From Pedobacter westerhofensis (lineage in GTDB: Bacteria > Bacteroidota > Bacteroidia > Sphingobacteriales > Sphingobacteriaceae): 64,000 nt of DNA. The notes beneath the pieces are model-generated. The model was given only the letters and a program-made list of their open reading frames with translations, had not been told where the DNA came from and did no database searches. Position numbers and translations under genes: made by a program. Location of the stretch: assembly GCF_900182595.1 (NCBI RefSeq), contig NZ_FXTN01000003.1:372001-436000 (forward strand). Reading direction: 5' to 3'. Positions 17,305-26,792 of the stretch are shown here, in pieces. Each line of letters begins with the position of its first letter. The stretch's first letter is position 1.

Positions 17305-17544
17305 ATGGATTCGAAGGAGGAAATTAAGCGGAAATTTGGTGAGCATCTTCTCAAATTATTGAAAGAATATGGGGAACAAGATGGTGCAAGTGCATCTTTA
17401 AGGAAATTTGCAACAAGATCTGAACTAGAATACAGTAATGTGCAACGAATATCGAAAGGGCAAGTTGACCTTGCGTTAACAACAATTGTTGCATTAGCGA
17501 AAGGTTTGGGTTTGAAACCAAAAGATTTATTGGATTTTTTCTAA
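17305..17544 (+). CDS. Small XRE-family DNA-binding protein
   Basis: The product has 79 residues and is almost entirely one HTH domain. The helices include SLRKFATRSELEYSNVQRIS (the recognition helix region) and LALTTIVALAKGLGLKPKDL, the usual C-terminal pair of XRE proteins. It would act as a small cytoplasmic repressor, possibly of the divergent element at 16.9-17.1 kb. The start ATG follows CCCTCC and is the first in frame. After its stop, a short open stretch at 17560-17622 (EEVIKITISELDYKLIEHIK) ends before the IS21 element and may be the remains of another small gene. Confidence 0.75.
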   Translation: MDSKEEIKRKFGEHLLKLLKEYGEQDGASASLRKFATRSELEYSNVQRISKGQVDLALTTIVALAKGLGLKPKDLLDFF

Positions 17545-17652
17545 TTTCACAGTGGAAGAGGTCATTAAAATCACTATTTCTGAGCTTGATTATAAACTGA
17601 TCGAACATATAAAGGGTGCGTGATAAGCATAATCAATCTCTAGTTTGATTAA

Positions 17653-17677
17653 TGGATATTCTGGCGATATTGACCCC
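17653..17677. repeat. IS21 copy 1 left terminal inverted repeat
   Basis: Begins TGGATATTCTGG and ends TTGACCCC. It matches the reverse complement of 20246-20271 apart from one indel and one to two substitutions. A second related repeat, ending CTGACCCC, follows directly inside. Confidence 0.85.
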
Positions 17678-17738
17678 CGTTCTGGATACTGACCCCCCAG
17701 CGGGATTTTAGTTCATCGATTTTGATGACCTGACAATT

Positions 17739-18454
17739 TTACTTCTTTTTTCTTAGACTTTCACCTTTTAGTTCAATTCTGTAGGATGTATGTACCATAC
17801 GGTCGAGCAATGCATCGGCGATAGTATTTTCACCAATTACGTCATACCAACTTGCTACTGGCAGTTGACTGGCAATAATAGTTGTCTTGCTAGCATGGCG
17901 GTCTTCAATGATCTCCATAAAGTCCATACGCTGCTGTTGTTCCAAATGCGTTAACCCAAAGCCATCAAGTATCAGCAGATCCGTTCGGGAAAGCTTCTCG
18001 AAAAATTTGTAGATCGTACCGTCAATCCTGCTCATTTTAGTTTTTAGCAGCAGCTTTTGCAGGTTGTAATAGACAACTTTATATCCCAGGAAACAAGCAT
18101 GGTGACCTAAAGCGGAAGCCAGAAATGATTTACCAGTACCAGTAGAACCGCAAACGAGTACTGCTTCTCCTTTAGCAATATAATCTCCTGTAGCCAGATT
18201 TGCTACCAGAGACTTATCCAGTCCCCTGGATGTTTCCAATTGGAGTTCCTCAATGGAAGCCTGATAGCGGAAGTGTGCACCTCTCTGTAACCGCTCGAAG
18301 CGTTTGTCACTCCGGTCATCTTCTTCGGCCTGCAGCAGCATTTCCATGCCTTCAGTGAAGGAAGTTCATGGTGTTTTCTAGTCTCCATTAATGCCTGCCA
18401 GCTACGGCCCATGCCGTGCAGGCGCAATTGTTTAAGTTGTGTTTCGATGTTCAT
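17739..18454 (-). pseudogene. istB: IS21 istB (AAA+ helper ATPase), copy 1, frameshifted
   Basis: The frame starts at 18454 (MNIETQLKQLRLHGMGRSW) and breaks near 18355-18365, where this copy lacks 2 nt relative to copy 2. The rest continues in another frame (EDDRSDKRFERL... to 17739). Walker A CGSTGTGKS is present. The Walker B region reads LLILDGFG where copy 2 has LLILDDFG, a second lesion in a key acidic residue. IstB normally loads the IstA transposase on target DNA. This gene cannot make a normal product. Confidence 0.88.
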
Positions 18455-18456
18455 TT

Positions 18457-20027
18457 TTAGAATTGGATAGTGGTTTGTGTATAGTATTCTTTGCCACGGA
18501 TGTTTCCTTGTATGGGTAAGGATTGTTCCTTTGCAGGAAGGTCCTGGTGGTCTTCCATGTTATTTTGCAGGATGCGCCCTACAAAACGATAAGAGAAGTT
18601 TCGGTATTCTATGGCCAGTTCACATGCTTTAGCGATGGCAGCAGCAGGTGCCTTTTTTTATAGGCGCTGTAAACCGTCGCAGGTTCTGTACAATTGTTCA
18701 GGATGTCTTGGCTGCTCAAACAGGAGCTGTACCAACAGGTGTAATTCAGGAGATTTCTCTTTTGCTTTTTCTATATAATAAGAAGGGCTTCTATCCATAT
18801 AATGCCGGTGGTGGGAATTTGAGTGTTCTTTTACCGTGGTATATCCGGCAACCTGGTAACTTCTGATATGAACTGCAGCCTGTTTGCCCCGGGCATAGAT
18901 ATAAACCATAGAGCGGGTGTAAATGACCTTTACACGACTTCCTACATGGATAAAAGGTAGGCTGTAGTAATGCTTATCCCTGCCGATATAGATGTGATTA
19001 TTGTTAGCAACTTTGGGTTCACAGTAATACTTTACTTCAAAAGTCGTTGCTGGCAAAGGGCCAAGCAGATGTTTCTCAGCTGCAAGAAACCGCTCTTCCC
19101 TGCACCACGGCTTTTGCTGCATTCTTGTTTGGTTGTGTGTCTTTATTTTTAACTTAATGGCCTCGTTGAGTGCATCCAGAGAAAAGAACTGTCTGTTTCG
19201 TAGTCGCGCATAGACTCTGTTGTAGATCAGTTTGACCTGATTCTCCACCAATGCCTTATCTCTTGGTTTTCGTGGTCTTGTCGGAATTACCGTAATGTTA
19301 TAGTGATTGGCAAAGTCCTCCAGCGAGCGGTTCACATCGGGTTCATAACGATCTGCTCTGATGATAGCTGATTTCAGATTGTCCGGCACCAATATCTGAG
19401 GTGTTCCGCCAATATGCTGCAGGCAGCATTCTAAAGCGTACAGAAAATCAGCTATCCGCTGACTGGGAACAGCGATTGCAAAGCTATAATTAGAAAAAGG
19501 AAGGCAGGCCACAAATACCTGACAGGCAATCAGCTCGCCGGTTATAGGGTCGATATAATGAAGAGGCTTTCCTGCAATTCTACAAACAACTTATTGGCTG
19601 CAAGGTGTTCCAGTTTCATTCCTGGTCGGCGCGCCAACAATTGCTGGTGCAGATGAAAAGAGAACTGGGAATAACTGTAGCCCTGATGATAATCGATGAT
19701 ATATTCCTCCCAGAGCAGTTTTCTGGTCACACCTACCAATCCCAATTGCTTCCTGTAGCTTTCCGGATTATCGCTCAAATGTTCAAACCTTGGATCTTTA
19801 TAAACAGGGTTGCCAGCATGGAATTTACTTTCTAATACTGGATCTTCAAGCGCCAATAGTTCTGCTACGGGTAGCTTTCCAGTGGCTAACTTTATTAAAT
19901 AGGACTTTACGGTATTCTTGCTAATACCTAAAGTACGAGCAATACTTTTAATGGAATCTCCCTGCCTGTGCAGGCGTAATAATTGTTTGATCTGACTCAT
20001 TGCTTTTGCTTTTCCAGCCATCAGCAC
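18457..20027 (-). pseudogene. istA: IS21 istA transposase, copy 1, frameshifted with premature stop
   Basis: The N-terminus has a Sigma-70-like HTH (SIKSIARTLGISKNTVKSYL). A 1-nt deletion near 19575 relative to copy 2 breaks the frame just before the first catalytic region (KLFVD). The middle part holds the remaining DDE-type motif (VPDNLKSA, KALVENQVKLIYNRVY). A CAG-to-TAA change at 18658 stops the frame, and the last about 65 codons, ending in IQF and a TAA at 18457-18459, are downstream of it. The original stop lies two bases before the istB ATG. Met10 is the more usual start. Confidence 0.88.
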
Positions 20028-20245
20028 TCGAATTAAGTGAAAGAATATTCACCTAAATAAACTAAAATCAGTCAATCAAGGGGGGCAGTATACTCCGGAA
20101 TAACAAGCTTTCCGCTCAAATTAGAGGGGTCAACATGCTCCGGTACGACCAGTGCCTTGAAAATAAGGGGGTCAATATGCGCCGGAATGACAGGGTTCAC
20201 AAATCTGTAAGAACAAGTCAATTCATTTTACATGCACATCTTAGT

Positions 20246-20271
20246 GGGGTCAGTATCGTCCAGAATATCCA
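20246..20271. repeat. IS21 copy 1 right terminal inverted repeat
   Basis: Starts GGGGTCAGTATCGTCC and ends AGAATATCCA, complementary to the left end at 17653. Target duplication GATTAA follows at 20272-20277. Confidence 0.85.
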
Positions 20272-20283
20272 GATTAAGTCATA

Positions 20284-20547
20284 AAATGAAATTATCATCA
20301 GAATTTGTGGGAAAAGTTGAGCTTTTAACAGCCCCTGATAAGTACAACATTCGCCATTTGCAGCTCCTTGCCAAAGTTTTTAAAGGAAATAGTATTGCAG
20401 AACTACTTCCAGATCATTCCCGATAATGACCTAATCACTTTAACACTGAAAATAACTTACAGTAAGAAAAAGGATGGAACGACATCTAAGAAAAAATTAA
20501 CTGAAGTGGTTAAGATTGAATCAGTAAAGCGTAAAAAGGAAAATTAG
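20284..20547 (+). pseudogene. Relic of an XRE-family regulator disrupted by IS21 copy 1
   Basis: Just after the IS target duplication the plus strand encodes the second half of an XRE HTH (KMKLSSEFVGKVE, then DKYNIRHLQLLAKVFKGNS, IAELLPDHS). A frame change near 20415-20425 leads into the usual C-terminal tail of such proteins (IIPDNDLITLTLKITYSKKK, ending KRKKEN and TAG at 20547). The N-terminal half is missing: the sequence left of the IS (before 17653) does not supply it in frame. So the gene was truncated and has also frameshifted. Confidence 0.65.
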
Positions 20548-20583
20548 AGTTCCCAGGTATTTTCACCAAGCACTTTTTAAGAA

Positions 20584-20840
20584 TACCGGTTAAAGGAATT
20601 GGAAGAGGAGAACCATAGGCTCAAGCATATGTACGCTGAGCTGGCTCTTAATAATAAGATCCTAAGAGATGCCCTCTCAAAAAAGTTTTAAAGCCCTGCC
20701 AGCGTAAAACGTGGTTGCTTGTGTGGTTCGACGTTCAAGTTATTGAGCTATCAAGCCATTTGAAAGAAAAATCTAAATCGGTGCCGGAAAAACATGTACA
20801 GCAGACGAACCAAAATCTAAAAATGGGCCATAGGTAGTGC
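20584..20840 (+). pseudogene. Relic of an IS3-type transposase (orfA tail, orfB start)
   Basis: Residues YRLKELEEENHRLKHMYAEL and then ALNNKILRDALSKKF with a TAA at 20689-20691 are the leucine-zipper end of an IS3-family OrfA. The overlapping downstream frame continues with LKPCQRKTWLLV, a typical OrfB start, and then decays with stops by about 20840. No ends or repeats of the element are recognised. It fills the 20548-20930 gap together with the terminator at 20865. Confidence 0.65.
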
Positions 20841-20864
20841 CTGTTATGATTAATCTCAAAAATC

Positions 20865-20904
20865 AAAGCCGCTATCGTTCTATTGCTATTACGACAGCGG
20901 CTTT
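20865..20904 (-). terminator. Intrinsic terminator downstream of gmd
   Basis: Arms AAAGCCGCTATCGT (20865-20878) and ACGACAGCGGCTTT (20891-20904) pair over 14 positions with one mismatch around a 12-nt loop. Read on minus they are followed by GATTTTTGAG. It is 26 bp after the gmd stop. Confidence 0.8.
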
Positions 20905-20929
20905 CTCAAATAATCAGTTGATTAAAAAT

Positions 20930-22066
20930 TTATTCGAAATTATTTAAAGTCTTGAAACCGCCAAGTCTTAAATATTCGTCTTTTTTCATTAATTGTAAAT
21001 CAGATTGGATCATGTCTTTAACCAAAAGTGGAAGATCGTATTTTGGTTCCCAACCCAATTGAGTTTTAGATTTAGTAGGATCACCTAACAATAAATCAAC
21101 TTCCGTAGGGCGGAAATATGCAGGATCAACTCTAACCACCTCGTTACCGATAACTAACGAAGCGACGTTTAGACCTAAACTAGAAGCTAAATCTTCATCA
21201 ACGTGAGAAATTACGCCATGTTCTTCAGCGCCTTCACCATTGAACTCTACAGTTATACCAAGTTCAGCAAAGCTCATTTTAACGAAATCTCTTACCGTGG
21301 TTGTCACACCTGTAGCAATAACATAATCCTCAGCTTTATCTTGTTGAAGGATCAACCACATCGCCTCAATATAATCCTTCGCATGTCCCCAATCTCTTTG
21401 TGCTGATAAGTTACCCAGGTATAAGCATTTTTGTAGACCTAATGAAATTTTAGCGGCAGCTCTGGTAATTTTACGTGTAACAAATGTCTCACCTCTTAAT
21501 GGGCTTTCGTGGTTAAACAATATACCGTTACATGCGAACATGTTGTAAGCTTCTCTATAGTTAACTGTAATCCAATATCCATATATCTTAGCAACAGCAT
21601 ATGGAGAACGTGGATAGAAGGGTGTAGTTTCACTCTGTGGAACTGCCTGGACTAATCCATATAATTCAGAAGTTGAAGCCTGATAGATACGCGTTTTTTC
21701 TTGTAGACCCAATATTCGGATCGCCTCAAGTAATCTTAGCGTACCAATACCGTCTGCATTTGCGGTATATTCAGGAGTATCAAAACTAACTTTAACGTGA
21801 CTCATTGCCGCCAAGTTATAGATTTCATCCGGCTGTATTTCTTGGATGATTCGAATTAGATTTGTAGAATCTGTTAAATCCCCAAAATGAAGTTTGAAAT
21901 TAACTCCGTTTTCGTGTTGATCTTGATAAAGGTGATCTATACGATCAGTATTGAACATCGAAGATCTTCTCTTAAGACCGTGAACAAAATAACCTTTTTT
22001 CAACAAGAATTCTGCTAAATAAGCACCATCCTGACCTGTAACACCTGTTATAAGGGCGACTTTCAT
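20930..22066 (-). CDS. gmd: GDP-mannose 4,6-dehydratase
   Basis: The product has 378 residues, the normal GMD length. It carries the NADP-binding TGVTGQDG at 7-14, the GMD-specific LKRRSS at 31-36, the catalytic S-T-S-E-L-Y at 131-136 and the Y156-x3-K160 pair (YAVAK), then [16 protein letters not shown]. It converts GDP-D-mannose to GDP-4-keto-6-deoxy-D-mannose, the precursor of GDP-fucose, GDP-rhamnose, perosamine and related sugars. It lies 55 bp after manC on minus and ends at a terminator, so the two genes form an operon. No GDP-fucose synthase (fcl) or rmd is in the window, so the final sugar is open. Confidence 0.95.
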   Translation of the reverse strand: MKVALITGVTGQDGAYLAEFLLKKGYFVHGLKRRSSMFNTDRIDHLYQDQHENGVNFKLHFGDLTDSTNLIRIIQEIQPDEIYNLAAMSHVKVSFDTPEYTANADGIGTLRLLEAIRILGLQEKTRIYQASTSELYGLVQAVPQSETTPFYPRSPYAVAKIYGYWITVNYREAYNMFACNGILFNHESPLRGETFVTRKITRAAAKISLGLQKCLYLGNLSAQRDWGHAKDYIEAMWLILQQDKAEDYVIATGVTTTVRDFVKMSFAELGITVEFNGEGAEEHGVISHVDEDLASSLGLNVASLVIGNEVVRVDPAYFRPTEVDLLLGDPTKSKTQLGWEPKYDLPLLVKDMIQSDLQLMKKDEYLRLGGFKTLNNFE

Positions 22067-22121
22067 GTAATAAATTTTTTATGTGTAGATAATTAAATGT
22101 TAGTTTTTTGTAAAGGTATAA

Positions 22122-23234
22122 TTATGCAAACTCATCTCCGCATTTAGCGACGATTGATTTTGAAACTTCTTTGATTTCTTGTTCATTGGCCTTGGGATAG
22201 ATAAGAAGAACCTTGCCATCATCCACAACAATAAAGTTATCTAATCCTTTAATTACAGCAACCTTATTATTAGGAATATGTATCATACAGTTAGTAGTTT
22301 CTGATAAATCAATTGCCTGCCCAGCGAAAACATTATTATACTCATCCTTTTCTACTACCTCATATAGAGACGCCCATGTTCCCAAATCAGACCAACCAAA
22401 GTCGCCTGGAATGGTAAATACATTTTTTGCCTTTTCCATTATCGCATAATCAATAGAAATATTATCAGATAAGGGATAATTTTCCACAATAAACGATCTT
22501 TCGTCTATCGTATTATAAAAAGATGTCCCTTTCTCAAAAAGACTGAAAATCTGGGGTGAGTAGTTAGCTAATGCATCTAATATTGACTCAACATTCCAAA
22601 TAAAAATTCCAGCATTCCAAAGGTAATCACCACTTGCCACAAAACCCTTTGCTCTCTCAAGGTCAGGTTTTTCAAGAAACTTCAGAACTTGGTGTACTCC
22701 ATCCTTTTCGTATTCGCTATAGTTAATATATCCATATCCCGTATCAGGCCTCGTAGGGGTGATGCCTAAAGTAACGAGTGCATTCTCAGTACTGGCGAAG
22801 CTAACTGCGTGCACCACCTTCTCTAGAAAAACCTTCTCATCGAGAATAAGATGATCTGACGGAGCTACAATGATATTTGCATGAGGGTTTAAGCCCTTTA
22901 TTTTGAATGAAGCATAAGCGATACATGGAGCAGTATTATTACGGCTTGGTTCCGAAATGATATTTTCTAAAGGCAGTTGATCTAATTGTTTAGCAACAAG
23001 AGCTGCATACTGTTCGTTAGAAAGAACAAAAATATTCTCTTTCGGACAAACATTCAAAAACCTATCATAGGTTAATTGAAGAAGGGACTTTCCTATCCCC
23101 AAAATATCTATGAATTGTTTAGGAAAGGAATTGCGGCTCTTCGGCCAGAAACGGCTTCCAACTCCTCCAGCCATGATTAGAACGTACGTGTCTTTAGCGG
23201 AAATATCCTGCATCTTTTGGTTTATTAATTCCAT
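22122..23234 (-). CDS. manC: Mannose-1-phosphate guanylyltransferase
   Basis: The product has 370 residues. The nucleotidyltransferase signature MAGGVGSRFWPKSR...PKQF is at 21-41. Further family motifs are SEPSRNNTAPC, APSDH, GYGYI and FLEKP. It makes GDP-mannose from mannose-1-phosphate and GTP, the substrate of the adjacent gmd product. Like many Bacteroidota forms it lacks the C-terminal phosphomannose isomerase cupin of the long ManC proteins. The first ATG is used here; Met8 is an alternative. The upstream region contains a 19-bp palindrome at 23313-23331 and the divergent XRE gene, which may control this pair. Confidence 0.93.
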   Translation of the reverse strand: MELINQKMQDISAKDTYVLIMAGGVGSRFWPKSRNSFPKQFIDILGIGKSLLQLTYDRFLNVCPKENIFVLSNEQYAALVAKQLDQLPLENIISEPSRNNTAPCIAYASFKIKGLNPHANIIVAPSDHLILDEKVFLEKVVHAVSFASTENALVTLGITPTRPDTGYGYINYSEYEKDGVHQVLKFLEKPDLERAKGFVASGDYLWNAGIFIWNVESILDALANYSPQIFSLFEKGTSFYNTIDERSFIVENYPLSDNISIDYAIMEKAKNVFTIPGDFGWSDLGTWASLYEVVEKDEYNNVFAGQAIDLSETTNCMIHIPNNKVAVIKGLDNFIVVDDGKVLLIYPKANEQEIKEVSKSIVAKCGDEFA

Positions 23235-23312
23235 TAAGTAAATGTAGAGATTACTAATATAGGTTATAAAAACAAATCGTTAACTAAACTTAATAATTAA
23301 AGTAAAGATTGT

Positions 23313-23331
23313 TAGTGTAAATTTTACACTA
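23313..23331. promoter_or_regulatory. Perfect 9+1+9 palindrome, candidate operator
   Basis: TAGTGTAAA-T-TTTACACTA lies in the 278-bp intergenic space between the divergent manC (start 23234) and XRE gene (start 23513), 79 bp upstream of manC. Its symmetry and length suit a dimeric repressor, and the XRE neighbour is the obvious candidate. Binding is inference. The rest of this gap is A/T-rich and no promoter could be placed with confidence. Confidence 0.45.
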
Positions 23332-23512
23332 GTATTCTGTATAACGCAATATTATAACATTTCTTGTCATTTTCAAATTTTAAATGTTTTTTTATTTAGC
23401 ATCACAGGCTCCGTTTTCAATTGGCAGTTCTTTTGTAATAACTACTGTAAAAAAGATTTCCCGAAATATACTTTTATTTCTAAATTAACAATCCTAAAAC
23501 CAAATTAATCAA

Positions 23513-23848
23513 ATGATAGGACAAAAATTAAAGGCATTGAGACTAACACACTGTCTAAGTCAGAAAATAATAGCAGACCACTTAGGTATTTCCGTGCCTG
23601 CTTATTCTAAAATTGAGAATGATTTGACAGATATAAGTTTTGCTAAAGTGGCACAAATTGCTGAAATATACAAAATCTCATTGATTAACTTACTGATGAT
23701 TGGTGAAAAAGATAACAAAAAAGACCAGTATCCAGATATTAAAAAACAGCTTGATGAGCTTACTTCAAAGTACAATGAACAGCAAAAGAAAATGATTCAA
23801 CTATATGAAATTATTAGAAGCCGAAATAACGAGGTCATAAAGCTCTAA
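23513..23848 (+). CDS. XRE-family transcriptional regulator with C-terminal coiled coil
   Basis: The product has 111 residues. Residues 3-60 form a clear XRE helix-turn-helix (IGQKLKALRLTHCLSQKIIA, HLGISVPAYSKIE, ISFAKVAQIAEIY). Residues about 70-105 are a heptad-like charged coil (QLDELTSKYNEQQKKMIQLY) that may dimerise. Such proteins occur next to exopolysaccharide genes in Sphingobacteriaceae. It is divergent from manC-gmd, sharing an intergenic region with a perfect palindrome. After its stop, 23849-24034 holds nothing recognised. Confidence 0.82.
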   Translation: MIGQKLKALRLTHCLSQKIIADHLGISVPAYSKIENDLTDISFAKVAQIAEIYKISLINLLMIGEKDNKKDQYPDIKKQLDELTSKYNEQQKKMIQLYEIIRSRNNEVIKL

Positions 23849-24034
23849 TCAGGTAAGTCAAACGGGGAATAACATACACATTTGGGAATGTAATTGCCTA
23901 ATCAATATATGAAAATATATTCTAAATTAAGCCAAATAATTGCATGGAATTTTGCTCAATGTATATATAAAGATTTTAACCTCGGTAACGGATCTATTGA
24001 GCCCCTAATGGGTTTTGGCTTAACGAAGCTTTAG

Positions 24035-24194
24035 TCAGACAATTTTACTCATTATTCTTAAACTTTTACCTTTTCAGTTCAATTCTGTAGGATGTGCACC
24101 ATGCGGTCAAGCTAGCGTCTGCGATCGTCGCTTCCCCAATTATAGCAGTATAGGCATTTTATCTTTCCATAAAGTCCGCTGTTGCTGGTCCAGA
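24035..24194 (-). pseudogene. Older IS21 istB relic, 3' part (split by IS21 copy 2)
   Basis: The sequence is a diverged, gapped version of the istB 3' end: stretches such as ATTCTGTAGGATGT and TCCATAAAGTCC match the copies at 17.8 and 24.3 kb, but many indels and stops separate them. It runs directly into the target duplication TCCAGA (24189-24194) of IS21 copy 2 and resumes on the other side at 26819. Confidence 0.75.
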
Positions 24195-24219
24195 TGGATA
24201 TTCTGGCGATACTGACCCC
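24195..24219. repeat. IS21 copy 2 left terminal inverted repeat
   Basis: Same sequence as copy 1 left end except one base. It pairs with 26793-26818. Confidence 0.85.
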
Positions 24220-24280
24220 CGTTCTGGATACTGACCCCCCAGTGGGATTTTAGTTCATCGATTTTGATGACCTGACAATT

Positions 24281-24997
24281 TTACTTCTTTTTTCTTAGAC
24301 TTTCACCTTTTAGTTCAATTCTGTAGGATGTATGTACCATACGGTCGAGCAATGCATCGGCGATAGTATTTTCACCAATTACGTCATACCAACTTGCCAC
24401 AGGCAGTTGACTTGCAATAATAGTTGTCTTGCTAGCATGGCGGTCTTCAATGATCTCCATGAAGTCCATACGCTGTTGCTGTTCCAAATGCGTTAGCCCG
24501 AAGTCATCAAGTATCAGCAGATCCGTTCGGGAAAGCTTCTCAAAAAACTTATAGATCGTACCGTCAATCCTGCTCATTTTAGTTTTTAGCAGCAGCTTAT
24601 GCAGGTTGTAATAAACAACTTTATATCCCTGTGAACAAGCGTGGTGACCTAAAGCTGAAGCCAGAAATGATTTCCCGGTCCCAGTGGAACCACATACCAG
24701 TACAGCTTCTCCTTTAGCAATATAATCTCCTGTAGCCAGATTTGCTACCAGAGACTTATCCAGTCCCCTGGATGTTTCCAATTGGAGTTCCTCAATGGAA
24801 GCCTGATAGCGGAAGTGTGCACCTCTCTGTAACCGCTCGAAGCGTTTGTCACTCCGGTCATCTTCTTCGGCCTGCAGCAGCATTTCCATGCCTTCAGTGA
24901 AAGAGAGCTCATGATGTTTTCTTGTCTCCATTAATGCCTGCCAGCTACGGCCCATGCCGTGTAGGCGCAATTGTTTGAGTTGTGTTTCGATGTTCAT
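24281..24997 (-). CDS. istB: IS21 IstB helper ATPase, copy 2 (intact)
   Basis: The product has 238 residues from the ATG at 24997 (MNIETQLKQLRL). Walker A is CGSTGTGKS, Walker B LLILDDFG, and the C-terminal part contains ENTIADALLDRMVHTSYRIE, which are the IstB/DnaC-like features. It would assist an IstA transposase in target choice. In this copy a 2-nt loss near 25020 removes the istA stop, so the open frame extends upstream without a stop to 25564 and joins the last about 189 codons of istA to istB. IstB could still start at its own ATG. Confidence 0.88.
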   Translation of the reverse strand: MNIETQLKQLRLHGMGRSWQALMETRKHHELSFTEGMEMLLQAEEDDRSDKRFERLQRGAHFRYQASIEELQLETSRGLDKSLVANLATGDYIAKGEAVLVCGSTGTGKSFLASALGHHACSQGYKVVYYNLHKLLLKTKMSRIDGTIYKFFEKLSRTDLLILDDFGLTHLEQQQRMDFMEIIEDRHASKTTIIASQLPVASWYDVIGENTIADALLDRMVHTSYRIELKGESLRKKK

Positions 24998-24999
24998 TT

Positions 25000-26573
25000 T
25001 TAGAATTGGATAGTGGTTTGTATAATATTCTTTGCCACGGATGTTTCCATGTACGGGTAAGAATTGTTCCTTTGCAGGAAGGTCCTGGTGGTCTTCCATG
25101 TTATTTTGCAAGATGCGCCCTACAAAACGATAAGAGAAGTTTCGGTACTCGATGGCCAGTTCACATGCTTTAGCGAAGGAGGCAGCAGGTGCCTTTTTCT
25201 GTAGGCGCAGCAAACCGTCGCAGGTTCTGTACAATTGTTCAGGGTGTCTGGGCTGCTCAAACAGCAGCTGTACCAGCAAATGTAATTCAGGGGATTTCTC
25301 TTTTGCTTTTTCGATATAATAAGTAGGACTTCTATCCAGATAATGACGGTGGTGGGAATTTAAGTGTTCTTTTACCGTGGTATATCCGGCAACCTGGTAA
25401 CTTCTGATGTGAACTGCAGCCTGTTTGCCCCGGGCATAGATATAAACCATAGAGCGGGTGTAAATGACCTTTACACGACTTCCTACATGGATTAAAAGGT
25501 ACGCTGTAATAATGCTTATCCCTGCCAATATAGATGTGATTATTGTTGGCAACTTTGGGTTCACAGTAATACTTTACTTCAAAAGTTGTTTCGGGCAATG
25601 GGCCAAGCAAATGTTTCTCAGCAGCAAGAAAACGCTCTTCCCTGCACCAAGGTTTTTGCTGCATTCTGGTTTGGTTATGTGTTTTTATTTTCCCCTTGAT
25701 AGCTTTGTTGAGTGCATCCAAAGAAAAGAACTGTCTGTTGCGTAGCCGTGCATAAACTCTGTTGTAGATCAGTTTGACCTGGTTCTCAACCAGTGCCTTA
25801 TCTCTTGGCTTGCGTGGCCTTGCCGGAATTACCGTAATGTTATAGTGATTGGCAAAGTCTTCCAATGAGCGGTTCACATCGGGTTCATAGCGATCTGCTC
25901 TCATGATAGCTGATTTCAGGTTGTCCGGTACCAACACCTTAGGTGTTCCACCAATATGCTGCAAACAGCATTCTAAGGCATATAAGAAGTCAGCAATTCG
26001 TTGACTGGGAACTGCGATCGCAAAGCTGTAATCAGAAAAAGGCAGACAGGCCACGAATACCTGACAGGCAATTAACTCGCCAGTTACATGGTCAATATAA
26101 TGAAGAGGTTTTCCTGCAAAGTCTACGAATAGCTTGTCTGCTGCCATGTGTTCCAGTTTCATTCCCGGCCGACGCGCCAACAGTTGCTGGTGCAGATGAT
26201 AACAGAACTGCGAGTAACTGTAGCCTTGCTGGTAATCAATAATATATTCCTCCCAGAGCAGCTTCCGGGTTACACCCACTTGGCCAAGTTGCTTCCTGTA
26301 GCTTTCCAGATTGTCGCTCAAATGTTCAAACCTGGGATCTTTATAAGCAGCAGGGTTACCCGCATGGAATTTACCTTCCAATACTGGATCTTCAAGAGCC
26401 AATAGTTCTGCTACGGGTAGCTTGCCAGTGGCTAATTTTATTAAATAGGACTTTACGGTGTTCTTGCTGATACCTAAAGTACGCGCGATACTTTTAATGG
26501 AATCTCCCTGCCTGTGCAGGCGTAATAACTGTTTGATCTGACTCATTGCTTTTGCTTTTCCAGCCATCAGCAC
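25000..26573 (-). pseudogene. istA: IS21 istA transposase, copy 2, frameshifted
   Basis: From 26573 the frame holds the HTH (SIKSIARTLGISKNTVKSYL), the first catalytic region KLFVDFAGK and the DDE motif region VPDNLKSA...KALVENQVKLIYNRVY. An extra T at about 25492-25493 relative to copy 1 shifts the frame before the C-terminal domain, and the frame then ends at 25332. The true C-terminal part continues in another frame and runs into istB because of a 2-nt loss near 25020. So the core is intact but a full IstA cannot be made without frameshifting. Confidence 0.87.
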
Positions 26574-26792
26574 TCGAATTAAGTGAAAGAATATTCACCT
26601 AAATAAACTAAAATCAGTCATTCAAGGGGGTCAGTATGCTCCGGAATAACAAGCTTCCCATTCAAATTACAGGGGTCAACATGCTCCGGTACGACAAGCG
26701 CCTTTAAAATATGGGGGGTCAGTATGCGCCGGAATGACAGGGTTTACAAAATTGCAAGCCTAAATCAGTTCTTTATTTCTGCACATTATAGT

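Larger units (their letters stand above)
17653..20271 (-). mobile_element. IS21-family insertion sequence, copy 1 (inactive)
   Basis: A 2619-bp element with near-matching terminal inverted repeats (17653-17677 and 20246-20271, outer TGGATATTCTGG) is flanked by 6-bp direct repeats GATTAA (17647-17652 and 20272-20277), the target duplication. It carries istA and istB on minus, as in IS21. Its right end contains several subterminal repeats of the GGGGTCARYATGC type. Both genes are broken (frameshifts, nonsense codon). It is inserted at the 5' side of an XRE gene relic (20284-20547). Confidence 0.92.

Noticed and set aside
17551..17622. Short frame VEEVIKITISELDYKLIEHI after the small XRE gene
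   Set aside because: Only 23 codons with a GTG start; it looks like the start of a small antitoxin-type protein but is too short to call. It is mentioned in the XRE entry.
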